This document shows, piece after piece, positions 21,439 through 32,798 of a DNA stretch of 64,000 bases; the stretch's first letter is position 1; the number at the start of each line of letters is the position of its first letter. The position numbers and the translations under genes are program-made. The stretch is from Macrolepiota albuminosa (taxonomy: Eukaryota; Basidiomycota; Agaricomycetes; Agaricales; Agaricaceae): positions 1,043,060 to 1,107,059 of the forward strand of contig JAMWFC010000054.1 in assembly GCA_027475525.1 (NCBI GenBank). The letters are read 5' to 3'. The notes beneath the pieces are model-generated. The model searched no databases. It had not been told where the DNA came from and saw only the letters and a program-made list of their open reading frames with translations.

Positions 21439-21741
21439 GCAAGAGGCTTGCCATTGTGAGCAGGAAAGAATGGTGATTCGTGGCTCTTCGACGAATCGAA
21501 TCGAATGATGATTGTTGATTGATGATGGTTTTACTAATCACTTAGCTGCGGTGTGGGCCGGCCTGGGCTGGAGTGATGGACAGGGGTGTGGTCTTTGAGT
21601 GAGGTGGCTGTGCTATCACAGAAATCCTCTTTTCCTCTGTGACAGCCACCTGCTATACTTTTCACCGCCCTCTCATACTCGTCCCGTTCGCGATTTAATT
21701 TAATACTCCGTACTCAAGTATTTTCTTATTGTTTCTCAATT
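21439..21741. other. Intergenic, divergent promoter region
   Basis: Separates the split DUF6535/ankyrin gene (minus) from the short plus-strand frame at 21742. It includes a palindromic stretch AGAGGATTTC...TTCCTCTGTGACAG near 21610-21650 (GTGGCTGTGCTATCACAG / CTGTGACAGCCAC), an inverted repeat that could be regulatory or a MITE remnant. Confidence 0.5.
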
Positions 21742-22029
21742 ATGATTATGATTACATTTACGGTTGATCCTCACACGGAGGTAGCCCCAGATTTCAGAGC
21801 GGAACATCACAGGTTCATCAGAGAAGCTTTTACTTACGACAGAGAGGGAATGTCGGACGAGCAGGCAGCTGAAGCCCTATCCAATCTATGGCAATCAGCT
21901 CTGGAACGTAGAAAGGTTATCTGGGAAGCAGAGCGAGAAGAAAGAGAAGCCGTTGATAGAGCAGGGCTCTCGATAGAGAACCATCCAGGGCGAGCTTTTA
22001 CATCTAATAGCCCAGTGGCTGGTGTGTGA
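21742..22029 (+). CDS. Hypothetical small helical protein
   Basis: 95 codons, start MIMITFTVDPHTEV, with an acidic, helix-prone middle (DEQAAEALSNLWQSALERR; WEAEREEREAV) and a polar tail. No family recognised. Charged composition and lack of stops argue weakly for coding, but there is no intron or homologue in the window to support it. Confidence 0.4.
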   Translation: MIMITFTVDPHTEVAPDFRAEHHRFIREAFTYDREGMSDEQAAEALSNLWQSALERRKVIWEAEREEREAVDRAGLSIENHPGRAFTSNSPVAGV

Positions 22030-22294
22030 AGTGGTAAAATACTAACAAGCTAAACCAGTCGTTGTAATCGACGCCTGCTCATTTACGACGGCTGGTTACG
22101 AGTCTAGGATTTGGCCTATTTCAGGACACGCAGGGAAGATGGCACATAATGTGACCTAACGCCTCGCCGTGAGTTTTGTTACGGGTAGAAAACATTACAA
22201 AGTAGCGGGAATATCGAACTAATGGAGGAAAGTCAAGAGAGCTAGTACAAGATACGATATCGGTAATTTCAAGGTGTAAACAAGAGTTTTTCAA

Positions 22295-23115
22295 CTACTT
22301 TGATGCAAAACTCTGGAGCGACATGTTGTTGATTGTTGCTGTCTTCCAAGAACTTTCATTTTCCTTCGGGTCCAAATCTTGAAAAGGGTTCTTCAGCTTA
22401 TTGACTGTTTCGGGGAAAGGCGTGGGGCTCAAAGATTGAGCAACCTCTGACTCAGAGTGGCATGGGATATAGCAACGTTAGCAATTTATCGACTCGACAA
22501 TTCAGCCCCTCACCTCTCGTTGAGGTCAAATTGTTGCTGGATTTGGTCAGCTGGAAACCGGACTTTGTGAGACGTCTCCGTCGCTCTTCCATGTCGTGTT
22601 GATTAATTATCCGTTTTTCGACGTCCTCTCGTCGTTTGGCCCTCACAGATGTTTTCTGTATGAGTTTTATAAGTCATTTCTGTACCAGAAAAGTTATCAT
22701 CCACTTGCCTTTATCCAGTTCGCGACTTCCCTGGATTCCAGTTTTGCTATGTTAACCTGACTTTTGTTTTTACTAGATTTCTTGGCTCTAACGATGAAAT
22801 TCTCGAATGATGATCTATCTTGATAAGCTTGGACAACCACCGCTCTCGCTCTAGTATGGAGATTAAGGCTGTGAAAACACTCAGCTGTCAATCAACTCAC
22901 TTGTCGTACTTCTCCATCGATTTATCGAATTCTTCGTCATTCAGATACTCGCTAAACTCGGCTATCCTGTCCATAGCACTATCAAGAGAGGCGTCGGCCT
23001 CCGCTAGCGGATCACGGATATTCTTGTACTTGTTGATGGTCAAGAAACCCAAGGAAAAGACGTCCACAGCGAAGGATCCAATGGTAGCCCAGTTAGCAGC
23101 TGTATTGAGGGCCAT
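22295..23115 (-). CDS. Module protein A1: helical protein, hydrophobic N-terminus
   Basis: Four exons: 23115-22901, 22850-22709, 22655-22514, 22446-22295; 216 aa. The second intron (22708-22656) uses a GC donor (AAG|GCAAGT). N-terminus MALNTAANWATIGSFAVDVF is hydrophobic; an amphipathic helical region with EFSEYLNDEEFDKSMEKYD follows, then a Lys/Arg-rich helix (VRAKRREDVEKR) and a Ser/Pro tail. Exons 1 and 2 are exactly 215 and 142 nt in both this gene and its paralogue at 28436-29536, which fixes the splice sites. No known family recognised. It lies head to head with a divergent kinase gene (start codons 348 bp apart). A membrane-associated or oligomerising partner of the kinase is possible but is only inference. 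Confidence 0.8.
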
Positions 23116-23462
23116 CACAATGTAGATATCCAGAGGTGAAAGAATAAAATTGCGGTTCATGATTGGCGAAGGTAAAATAACTTATAGGAATGGTAGGCAA
23201 CCTCATATTTGGAATAAGACCTTTTAAGGTTGTGATCAAGGAAGGATCATGGACACATTGTGGGAGTCGTTCCTTGGTAACCTGGAGGTTTTCCTTGCTT
23301 TGCGACGTGAAAAGAACAAATTGAGTACAAAGACATCCTCGTGACACCAGGCACGAGAGAAGTAACTTGTTGTGATGGGCGTTGTAGAGAATTACCACGC
23401 TTGTCGAACGGCTATAATAAACTACCCAGAACAACTCCTTTGTATGACCCTCATCCTCGAAC
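23116..23462. promoter_or_regulatory. Shared divergent upstream region, module copy 1
   Basis: 347 bp between the A1 and K1 start codons; must hold both promoters. The second module copy has 340 bp here. No clear sequence conservation between the two regions was seen by eye. Confidence 0.6.
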
Positions 23463-24802
23463 ATGGGCACTCCTTTCGATCCCGAAACGTTCATCGTATC
23501 TTATAAACATGATGCACCAGAGAAAAAAGGGGGTGAATTCTTACAGGTAGAGGTCTTCTGGCGAAAGCATTGTTTATTTCTTAAAGACCATGGCTACACC
23601 CTTCGGCCTCGTTATCGGCCCGACTGGAGGCCTTCTTGGTTAGACACTTCCAAAGACTGGATGAAGTGCGAGGATGGAGTTTTTTCCGGGGTAAGTCATT
23701 TGATTCCTCAGTTTCGCGTTTTCCTCACTTTTTCGTCGCAGGACAGGCTGATAGATGCAACGCGTACTGACGGGACGCTCGTCATGATCAAAGCTATTCA
23801 TCGTACTCGCTCGCCCGATGAGATACCTGTCGGAAAACTTTTGTCATCTGAATGCATGGCTTCCCCAAGGAATCACTGTATACCTTACCTCGAAGTCATC
23901 GACCCACCGGAAGGCTCAGATGAGGCATTTTTGGTCTTACCTCTTCTAGTTCCAACAGAATTAGCGCCATTTGAAACTATAGGTGAAGCTGTGGAATTTT
24001 TCCGCCAAATTTTTGAGGTATGCCTCACTTTTCGCTGGAAAGACCAGGGGTTTATGATCATGCTAGGGTTTAGAATTCATGCATGAGCACAACATTGCAC
24101 ACGAGTAATACTTTCAACATTTTGGAAACTCAAGCTGCTGACTGCTTCCATATGAGCATAGAGATTGTAAATATGATAACATCATGGCGGACAGTCACCA
24201 CCTTTTTGATGGCCCTCCTCACCCATTCGAGCGTTATATGAAGCGTGACTTTAGTGGTCCAACTCGTGTCGTTGCATCTCGAACTAGAAAGCCGGTCAAA
24301 TATTACCTCATAGACTTTGATCTATCTAAAGAGTATCCTCCTGGAGGTCCGCCGCGTCTCGAAAAACCACCATGGGGAGGTGATAAGACTGTACCCGAGC
24401 ACTTACTACCAGATGCCCCGCCTTGTGACCCATTTCCAGTCGATGTATACTGCTTAGGCAACTGTGTTAGGGAGAATTTTCTTGACGTGCGTGTAAATTT
24501 GTCTTGTATTTTTCAAAATTTTTGACTGGGTAAAGGGTGATGAATATTGCAAAGGGAGGAAGGGTTTTGAATTCATGCGTGAGCTTGTCGACGATATGAC
24601 AAATTCTGATCCTTTGAAACGGCCTCAAATGAGCGAAGCCGTTGCTCGTTTGACCGTTATTATTCACGGTCTTAGCGACTGGCAGCTGCGTTCGCCCATT
24701 GTCGAAGTTGGCCAACGTACTAAAGTTTCAAAATTCATCAGACATTGGACGAAACAACTTTTTCGCAAAGCGCGCGGAATTCCCGCAATACCCAGAGCTT
24801 GA
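23463..24802 (+). CDS. Module kinase K1: divergent protein kinase-fold protein
   Basis: Exons 23463-23690, 23742-24017, 24067-24104, 24162-24486, 24536-24802; 377 aa, all phases consistent. Kinase features: the VAIK-type lysine in VMIKAI (K93), catalytic loop HEDCKYDN (H180-E-D182, K184, N187), DFD instead of DFG in YYLIDFDLSKEY (about 232-234), PE of the activation segment in TVPEHLL, and the conserved Asp in VDVYCLGNC. A glycine-rich loop is not evident. The catalytic Asp, Lys and Asn remain, so weak or specialised activity is possible, but HRD is replaced by HED and DFG by DFD. The family resembles Agaricomycete lineage-expanded kinases. Paralogue at 29877-31202. Confidence 0.88.
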
Positions 24803-25142
24803 ACATCTTTGAGTATACAAATCACAATTGAATGTATTATCATTATCTACTCATTTATTGATACCCTCCCCTGTGTGCTTGCTGTAACTTGCACGATTCA
24901 TTAGTCACAACTCCGCTAATTTTTGGTTGTGTTACCTCGTATACTTCGCCGTTGTCATTATTGAAGTACACGCAATATGACGGTAGAATCAATCTTGGCC
25001 AGACTGTTAGACTTGTTTCTTGGTAAGTTGGTAAGGTCACCACAGACACTTATTAGACCGGCCACTCTGCTTTGACTACTGGTGGTTCAGGTATCTTTCA
25101 ATCCGTGAGCTCCAAATTGACTAGTTAAAGTTTATTATCGCT
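24803..25142. other. Intergenic 3' of kinase K1
   Basis: No gene seen. It ends at the left terminus of the pogo-type transposon. Confidence 0.6.
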
Positions 25143-25296
25143 ATACTATCACCAATTGGGTGTTGCAAAACTTTTCACAAAATCGACAATTGCGGCACAT
25201 CGGGCCCACCTTTTTCTGAATACTATCACCAATTGGGTGTTGCAAAACTTTTCACAAAATCGACAATTGCGGCACATCGGGCCCACCTTTTTCTGA
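25143..25296. repeat. 77-bp tandem duplication #11 at the pogo left terminus
   Basis: Copies 25143-25219 and 25220-25296 are identical and begin one base before the transposon end. A contig boundary at a repeat edge would give this. Confidence 0.95.
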
Positions 25297-25594
25297 TCGG
25301 ATTTCAGGTATCGGTAGGCTAGTATCTTTACTAGAAACTTATAAATTTATTTTCATGGATGCATGGTGTGGCATTCTCTCGGAAGGAAGCCGGATGTCCA
25401 GGACGCAAAAACAGGGAGTTGCAAAACTTTCGTCACGGTTTGTCACGCTGCCGGTTGTAACTCCGCTTCGGCAAATGTTCTCAAGAAGAGGACGGTCGAA
25501 AGAATCAATCAATAGTTAAGACTATGTACAACGTTACTTGCAAATATATATGTGTGTAATTGTATATAATAGATTATAAGTAATGAATGGAAAG
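25297..25594. other. pogo 3' non-coding region
   Basis: AT-rich; contains the subterminal GGGAGTTGCAAAAC motif near 25415 and a related TTGTAACTCCGCTTCGG segment near 25456. Confidence 0.6.
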
Positions 25595-27906
25595 TTAGGA
25601 ATCAGAACGATTACCTGATAGTGGTAACAAAGAGAATGGTACAAAGTGTGGCATGGAGGTGGACGGAATCGAATTGACTATGTTTGTAGCAAGGGGGGCC
25701 GAAAAGGCAGGTGTGGTCACAAAGGCTGGTGGTGGCACTGATTTGGAAGGAGCTTGATTTTCATTGGTTTGAACAGCTGGCCTTTGTCGAGATCGGTTGA
25801 ACAGGCCTTTGAACCGGAAGTTCTCGCGAAGATGGGGGTGTTCATCAAAGTGAACATTGATCCTGGCCAGAAGAGTCTTCTTCTGACCATTGATTGCGAG
25901 TCCAAGAGTCCGTGCAATGTCCTGTAAGTCAGGCTTTGATTTCGAACCTAACATACCGGTAAAAGGCTCATTTGGATCCCTCTGTCTGCGCAATTCTTCC
26001 CGCTCAGCTTCCTTTGCTGTGCGTTGTTCTCGGGCCTCCCTTTTCCTCTGCTCCTCTGCAGTTTTCACAGCTGCAGCCTCCTCTGCAAGCCTCAATCCCT
26101 CATCGGAATTAAGCCACCTGGCTTCAACGTTGAGCTTTCGTCGCTTGCTTATTTTCTTGCTCTGCTTGTTGAGCTTCCGCTTGAGGTCCTGGAGCTCAGA
26201 ATATGCGAAGGCACAATGTGCCTCAGCACATGCAAGGCATGCTTTGAGTTCTCCAATTTCTTTATCGTGCACAACTTCTCGTTCTCCGATTGTTGATCGA
26301 GTTTGATTATTTGTTGACTTAGAACGTAACTTTGAGGATGCTGGTGTATCGTAGAACATGTGAGGAGGGATGGTTTGTGCAAAAGAGAGAGAAATCGGAG
26401 AGTTTGGCAGGTGATGAGTTGTGCGAGTAGATTCCAGTGATGAATATTCAGCATTGTTTGTGCGTTGTTGTTTTTGGAGTGAACCTTCATCAGAGATGAA
26501 GTTATGACCATTGTTGTCAGAATCGGAATCAGAACTGGATACATCAGATCCTGAGTCCGATGTGTTGAGATTATGTGAAAAATTTGAAAGAGGGACAGGG
26601 ATAGGATATGAGCTTGGTACGCTGCTCATGGTGGTAGATGTGACAATGCTCGGAGCGAAATCTTCATTGCTGAATACACTTGGGTTAACAGGCCAGCAGC
26701 CACTTTTTCTCCATGCACTAACAATTGTTGACTCTTTGAATGTCTGTTTACGGACATTGACGTACTCCTTGACAAAATTTTCACGTGGCATTTCTTCCCC
26801 TGTCTCGGCAACAATGTCTTCACAACGATTGATCCATGCACGAGCAAATGGGCCAAACACCCCAACATCGAGTGGTTGGAGTTTGTGAGTGGTATGAGGT
26901 GGGAGACAGTATAGGATGATATTGTGATCGCGTGAAAGCCTGATGACATCGAGTGTGTCGTGTGAGCCATGACCATCATAAATGAGGAGGATGGGTTTAT
27001 CTGATGTATTCCGTGCTTTAGACTGAGGAATAAATGACTTTTCAAGCCATTCCTTGCACAAGAAATCATCGGTCCACCCATTTTCTGACATAGAAATGCC
27101 GATGTTGGGATCAACCTTTCAAGCCATTCCTTGCACAAGAAATCATCGGTCCACCCATTTTCTGACATAGAAATGCCGATGTTGGGATCAACCTCGAACC
27201 ATTCAGGTGAGAACTCTTTGCCCGAAAAGACAAATCCAGGAAGAAGAAATGTCCCATCAGCACAGATGCATTCAATGATTGTGACGAGCTCGAGATTAGC
27301 GCTATGTGATTTGTACTTTGGACGTCTGGTGCGTGGTACAAAACACTTTTTTCCAGAACCTCTGCGCCCACCCCCTCTCTGACATCCCTTTTCATCCATA
27401 TTATAGATGTTCTTGATGGGGATCTGATAAACAGAAATTATTTCGAGTAGTTTCTCAAAGTGACGACCAACGACAGGTTTATTAAAAGCCTTTTCCCGTT
27501 TCGGATCGAGACCTGATGGCCTTCCAAGTTGGATTTCTGGCCATCGTTTGAGAAAGTATGAAATCCAGGATTCACTGGGTTTCTTCCCACAAAGCACCTC
27601 AGCCTTTTTTTGAATTGTCTGTTTGGTAAGTGGATGGGAAGTGTCTGATAAGAATATGATCCAATCAACAAGAACTCGCTCAGCTTCAGGTGAGAGGAGT
27701 TGTTGATCCTGGTGAGCCTCCTGTGCAGGACGAGATAGCCCATAAAAACGACGTCGAACAGTGTGGTAAGGAAGTTCATGACCAGTGCACTTTTTAATGT
27801 CAGCGATGACCCTTGAGATGTTAGGGGTTTCCTGAGAATGAAGGGTGATAACGGCCTCTTTAATAAGTTCATTGATTTTAGTATTGAGAGAGTGCTGTTT
27901 GGACAT
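25595..27906 (-). CDS. pogo-type transposase, frame broken only by a 77-bp duplication
   Basis: Two overlapping frames (27906 down to the duplication, then on to 25595) become one frame of 745 codons when 77 bp are removed. N-terminal helix-turn-helix DNA-binding region of CENP-B/psq type (about 1-145; ISRVIADIKKCTGHELPYHT; SESWISYFLKRW), then a DDE_1 domain with D171 (NIYNMDEKG), D285 (LLIYDGHGSHD) and D321 (THKLQPLDVGVFG): a DD35D arrangement as expected for pogo. The C-terminus is Ser/Asp-rich, then a basic coiled-coil-like segment. The catalytic triad is intact, so the element could be active if the duplication is an artefact. Confidence 0.88.
27040..27193. repeat. 77-bp tandem duplication #12, in the transposase
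   Basis: Copies 27040-27116 and 27117-27193 are identical. It causes the only frame break in the transposase. Confidence 0.95.
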
Positions 27907-28435
27907 GCACCTTGAAGTATATAGACCACAGATTTAAAAACTTCGAAGTTGAATTTGAATCTGTTTAGCAGCAAAGCGGACTTCAAATTATGATCAAATA
28001 GAAATCACACAGTGTCACGCAAAACATAAGATGAGCCTCTATATTCCTCCTAAGGGCATGAGAGGCCTAAAAACTTGGCCAGAGCTTTCTTTATGTTATA
28101 CTAAGTCTGTACCCAGAAACTTGAGCCAAAATGAAGGCTAGAGACTAAGACCGAGAACAGTCTTTTCAGGAACTGCAAAATTTTGCCCAATGATCAAGCA
28201 ATCGCAATGCAACAGCAAGCTTAATTCACACCAAATTTGAGATCCAAAATATATGTATATAGGTATACTAAGATCGAAGAGGATCAGACATAAAGATGTT
28301 GCGATCTCTTAAAAAACCACATTTTGCAACTCCCTGTGGTTTTGCAACCCATAACGTGTGATAGTACTGTGCTGCGACAACCTGTGTATAAGCAACTGAG
28401 GGCGTCCGGTAGTAGAGTACAGATAATGTGTCTAT

Positions 28436-29536
28436 CTAGCCCATAACGTAAGGAGGATAAAGGCCATCCGTGTCGCATTCTGAAGCCCTTGTAGGATAAT
28501 TGCATCTGTCGGTAGCAACGTATAACATAGGCGCAGTCCGGCTCAGACTCAACAATAGAATTTTAAAAAAGTCACAGGGACAACATGAGAAAATGGCTTG
28601 AACTGAGCTGAAAATACTTGAGATAACACAATCATATGGCTGTACTGTATTCAGATACTTCGCCCTGTTCTTGGTAAGCCCAGTTGTTGTAAATCCAACC
28701 AACCAACTAACCATAGGTTTACATTCTACATGTTGAAGAGGTATATCTCCAATATCTTCTTCCTTGATTGAATTCAATTTGCTGACCAGCGCGTCTCTAA
28801 ATGGGTTAGTTAAATCATCATCAACTCGAGGAGCGGCAACAGTTTCAAGGCTATGAGTTGCTGAGGATTGACAGAAAGGTGAGGATATTGACTGACCAGA
28901 AGATAGATGCGCTTACGATCTGCTCCAATGGTGGTTCCATATGTGGACTCCATGCTGGTCTGGTTGATACTTGATGGTCGCTCGCTACAGTCAACTTTAT
29001 CCATTTGTTGCTTTTTTACATCTGCACGTCTCTTCGCTTTTGTGGATATAGCCTGCGAAAGAAGAAAATGGTAGTTGAATGGATTAGGAAAATGTATCAA
29101 ACATTCATCGTGGTGTGACTGACTAGTATTTCTGCTTCAGCCTCGATACTAGCTATCAAATTCCCTCGTGCGGAATTCTTGCTTGCTTGATATGCTTTCG
29201 CTGCAACCAAGAAAGATTTGCATGCAGCATCTGTTTTAAGGTCCCTCACAACCTTATTAATGGTACTGGGTGAATAAGTAAACGCTGATTATGCCAGGAA
29301 AACTGACAACCGAAGGCTCACCTTTGGCACTTGTTCATAGATTCATTGAACTCTTCGTCATCCAGATATTCGCTGTATTTCCTGAGTTGATCCATAGCAA
29401 CCTTCAGGTGGTCAATAGCCTTTGAAAGTCGTGACTCTATCTTGTTGTGTTTGTTCATTGTACACTGGCCGAAGGATACAGCTTGCAAGACAAACGAGCC
29501 AATATTGGCAGCACTAGCAAAGCCACTGAATGCCAT
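28436..29536 (-). CDS. Module protein A2: paralogue of A1
   Basis: Exons 29536-29322, 29265-29124, 29052-28917, 28860 down to a stop at 28436 (305 aa if the last exon has no further intron). Exon 1 (215 nt) and exon 2 (142 nt) match A1 exactly in length and phase. Shared features: hydrophobic start MAFSGFASAANIGSFVLQ, KYSEYLDDEEFNESMNK against EFSEYLNDEEFDKSMEK, KAKRRADVKK against RAKRREDVEK, and a common NPF motif region in exon 4 (LTNPFRDALVSK against LKNPFQDLDPK). The C-terminal part after about PLQHVECKPMVSW has no counterpart in A1 and may hold a missed intron. It ends about 70 bp from the pogo right terminus. Confidence 0.75.
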
Positions 29537-29876
29537 AATTGCGTCTAAACGGTGTGTGCGTGAATCACAAGCAGGGATTATGACACGAATTTTGCTGCCA
29601 GTGATACAGGGGTCTCTTCGCATAGCTGTAATAACTGCATCGATTTATATGCCAGTCGAGACTACCAAGGTCGTGAGATTCGCAATGTGAACATCGTCTA
29701 AAGTAGAACAAGGCTTTGTATCTGACAGTCATAAGAATGTTGGGGTAACTAGGAGTGATGTTGTTTTTGGTTGCTTAGGATTCCAGAAGCTCCGTTGATC
29801 CGCACGTTTCCATCTCTCAAGAAGCATTATTTGACAAGGATCTTCAACAGTTAGCATCTAACCACTGCCTTCCCTC
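29537..29876. promoter_or_regulatory. Shared divergent upstream region, module copy 2
   Basis: 340 bp between the A2 and K2 start codons, nearly the same spacing as in copy 1. Confidence 0.6.
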
Positions 29877-31202
29877 ATGAGTGCCGTCTTCGACCCTCAA
29901 ACATTCGTTGTGGCGCCTGGGGTTGCTGCAAAGGGAGGCGAGTTGCTTCATGGTGAACTCTTTTGGCGCAGGCATTGTCAATATCTTCAAGAACGTGGTT
30001 ATACACTCCGGCCACGTTATCAGCCTAATTGGCGGCCTTCATGGCTTGACACGTCCAAGGACTGGATGGATTGTGAAGATGGTGTGATAGCTACCGTGAG
30101 TCCTTTAAAGCTGTGTACAGCCTATATTTACAAGCGACATTTACTTGTAGGGAAGGCTTTTGGACGCAACCCGTGCTGACGGCACTCTTGTCATGCTGAA
30201 AGCAGTTCAGTGTAAAAACTCTCCAGATGAAATTCCTGTTGGAACACTGTTGTCTTCGAAACGTTTGGCGTCTCCGAGGAATCATTGTATACCTTACCTG
30301 GAAGTTATTGATCCTCCAGAAGGTTCGGACGATGCGTTTATAGTCTTGCCTCTCTTAGTAAATAGAACACGATTACCTCTCGAAACAATTGGTGAGGCAG
30401 TAGAGTTTTTCAGACAATTATTTGAGGTAGGTGTCGTCCTGAAAGTTTCACGAATTCGATCAGTCATGCCTTTTCTCAGGGTCTGGAGTTCATGCACGAA
30501 CACAATATTGCTCATGAGTCAGAATTCTAAAAATATGCACAAGTACAAGCTCACATATATCTTCAGAGACTGCAAGTTCAACAATATCATGGTCGATGCT
30601 CACCATTTGTATAATGCTCCTCCCCACCCATTTGCACGTCACATGAGACGCGACTTTACCGGCGAAGCTTCCCTCGTCGCGTCTCCGACAACCAAGCCTG
30701 TCATGTATTACCTTATCGACTTTGACTTGTCCAAAGAGTATCCCCCAGGAGCAACACGTCTCGAAAACCCACCGTGGGGTGGTGACCACACAGTCCCGGA
30801 ACATCTTCTACCTGACGCCCAGCCATGCGATCCCTTTCCGGTTGATGTATATTGTCTCGGAAATTGCATCAAACAGGAATATATCGATGTGCGTCTTCTC
30901 TACGTACATTATTCATATGCTGAATCGTGTTACAGGGGTGGAAATTCGCCAAAGCCAAGAAAGGCTTTGGTTTCATGCGTGAACTGATTGAAGACATGAC
31001 GAACCCCGACCCTCAGAAGCGTCCTCAGATGAGCGAAGCCAACTCTCGCTTGAAAACTATTATAGAAGGACTGAGTGACTGGAAATTACGTTCTCCGATT
31101 GTTGAAGTTGGTCAACGTAGGACAATTACAAGATTTATCAAGCATTGGTCGACGCAGCTCATCCGTAAGGCACGTGGCATTCCCGCTATACCCAGACCTT
31201 GA
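29877..31202 (+). CDS. Module kinase K2: divergent protein kinase-fold protein
   Basis: Exons 29877-30095, 30151-30426, 30480-30517, 30567-30888, 30936-31202; 373 aa. Exons 2, 3 and 5 have exactly the same lengths as in K1 (276, 38, 267 nt), and exons 1 and 4 differ by whole codons. Motifs: VMLKAV (lysine, about K90), HEDCKFNN in the catalytic loop (third intron falls inside the HED codon pair), DFD in YYLIDFDLSKEY, HTVPEHLL and VDVYCLGNC. The HED and DFD replacements are therefore shared by both copies and ancestral to the duplication. No stop or frame damage is seen. Confidence 0.88.
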
Positions 31203-31695
31203 ATACCTTTGATTATTTAATTATTCCTCTCAATGGATGGATGTCATGTTAGAGACTGTGCCTCTCGTACGCTACTGAATATTCATATCATTATCCTTTA
31301 GTTTATAACGGCTTGAATGTTATGACTCTTCAACTCGGTACTCATCTACGATTCGATATTTGAATGTCGGTGAATCTTGTCCCTTGATTAGGAATTCTGA
31401 AGTTGAAGAAAGTTAAGGTCCCAATGTCTTCTTTAGGACCGTCAATTATTACGGCTTCTTTGGGCCTTTGATTTTTACCTACAGCAACAACCATTTGGAC
31501 CCATCGACACCATATACATACGCCCTCTCTTTGTCAAGCAGTTTTGAACACGAACGCACTAGTTTTCCTCATTGTTTCCATGGATGCCGTCGCCACACTA
31601 TGACAAAGCCAACTAGATATATCTCCTTGCAATAGATGCGCTGCCAAAGCAGTCGCACATAACCAAGTAGATTCCTGAAAAAAGTAGCGACTTCT
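31203..31695. other. Intergenic
   Basis: No gene recognised; 3' sides of K2 and of the F-box-like gene face each other here, so it presumably holds both transcript ends. Confidence 0.6.
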
Positions 31696-32798
31696 CTAGT
31701 TCTTAAAGCGCAAAACCTCCATGACTTCATTTATTACCTCTAATGTCACGTCCTTCCAACGGTCAATGGCAGTTCCATCTTCATTTATGACGTTTTTCAT
31801 AGAAGAAATATCAAATCGATGGCCGGCCCATGCTCCTCGGTGGTTGTCAACAGGACATTGATACTCGTTCGTATCGAGACTTGAAGCCCAGAATACTCGT
31901 ATATAAAGGACGTGTTCGAATGTCATCCTCTTGCCAGCGAACCATGAATACCCTGGCGTGTTCCATATATCCCCGCGAACATATTCTTTGGCAGTCAAAT
32001 CACGAAAGACCATGTGCCCTTTGGAGAAGGTATCGTAGCACATGTTTGTGATACGAATGAGGTTTCCGAGAGCGACGCTAATCTTGGTGTCAGCAAACCA
32101 TAACGGGGCAGAATCTGAGGCATCATGGCTAGACTTCTGTAAACACAAAAAATCTGTACCCGATTTTATTCGTTCACCGGGAGGGATGAATGAAGAACGA
32201 CGGGGAGCTCGAATAGCATCTATGGCATGCCATAAAGAACAATGGTCGTGATGCATGTAGAGCTCCTCAATCTTCTTGACTTCACACTCTGTGAGCATAC
32301 CCGCGGGGAGATCTCCAAGCTCTACGTAATCGCCTAAACAAATGAGCCGGTCACCAGCCCACGAGACCAGAGAAAGATGCTCGGTGATCATTCCTTCAAG
32401 ATGGCGCCGTCCAATGTCCCAATGCCGTTGACAAGTCGTCATGAGACTGAGCAGGTCGAGGGGAACATCCACCTCATCAAAGACCTTATCGATGATCTCC
32501 GCTGTAAGCTGGCCGAAAAAACCCTCCAAAAAGTTCTCGCTAGACCTGCGAGGGATATCTGATTGAGAGGAATGCAAACTTGGATATCTACTCACGCTTG
32601 TGGAAACACGTAGCCTTTGATATCATGCACAGGCAAAACCAAAACTCGTTCTTTGTTTTCATTAGGAATCCATAAGGCTTGAAGAAGCGAGTCATCCTCA
32701 TCCAGGCGACAAAATAAAAATTCCCCAAAATTGTTCCTGGCCGAATTTGCCACTGCTTCAGGATTGTCAAGGTTGAAAAGGTGGAAACGTTGTCCCAT
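31696..32798 (-). CDS. F-box-like domain protein
   Basis: Exons 32798-32596 and 32545-31696; one 50-nt intron; 350 aa. Starts MGQRFHLFNLDNPEAV. An F-box-like helical segment follows (about 85-125; LTAEIIDKVFDEVDVPLDLL, then LMTTCQRHWDIGRRHLE), and after it a region with WAGDRLICLGDYVELGDLP resembling other Agaricomycete MGQR-start F-box-like proteins. If a true F-box, it would recruit a Skp1-cullin ubiquitin ligase, but the match is by pattern only. The 3' end converges on K2. Confidence 0.75.

Larger units (their letters stand above)
25144..28366 (-). mobile_element. pogo/Tc1-mariner-type DNA transposon
   Basis: Left end TACTATCACCAATTGGGTG at 25144; right end on the opposite strand TACTATCACACGTTATGGG, reading down from 28366. 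The termini share TACTATCAC and then, after a short variable stretch, TTGCAAAAC. The TA at both ends fits the TA target duplication of the superfamily. A subterminal GGGAGTTGCAAAA occurs near 25415 and, inverted, near 28322. It contains one large transposase gene. The left terminus is repeated by a 77-bp duplication and another lies in the gene; corrected length is about 3.07 kb. It sits between the two kinase modules. Confidence 0.85.
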
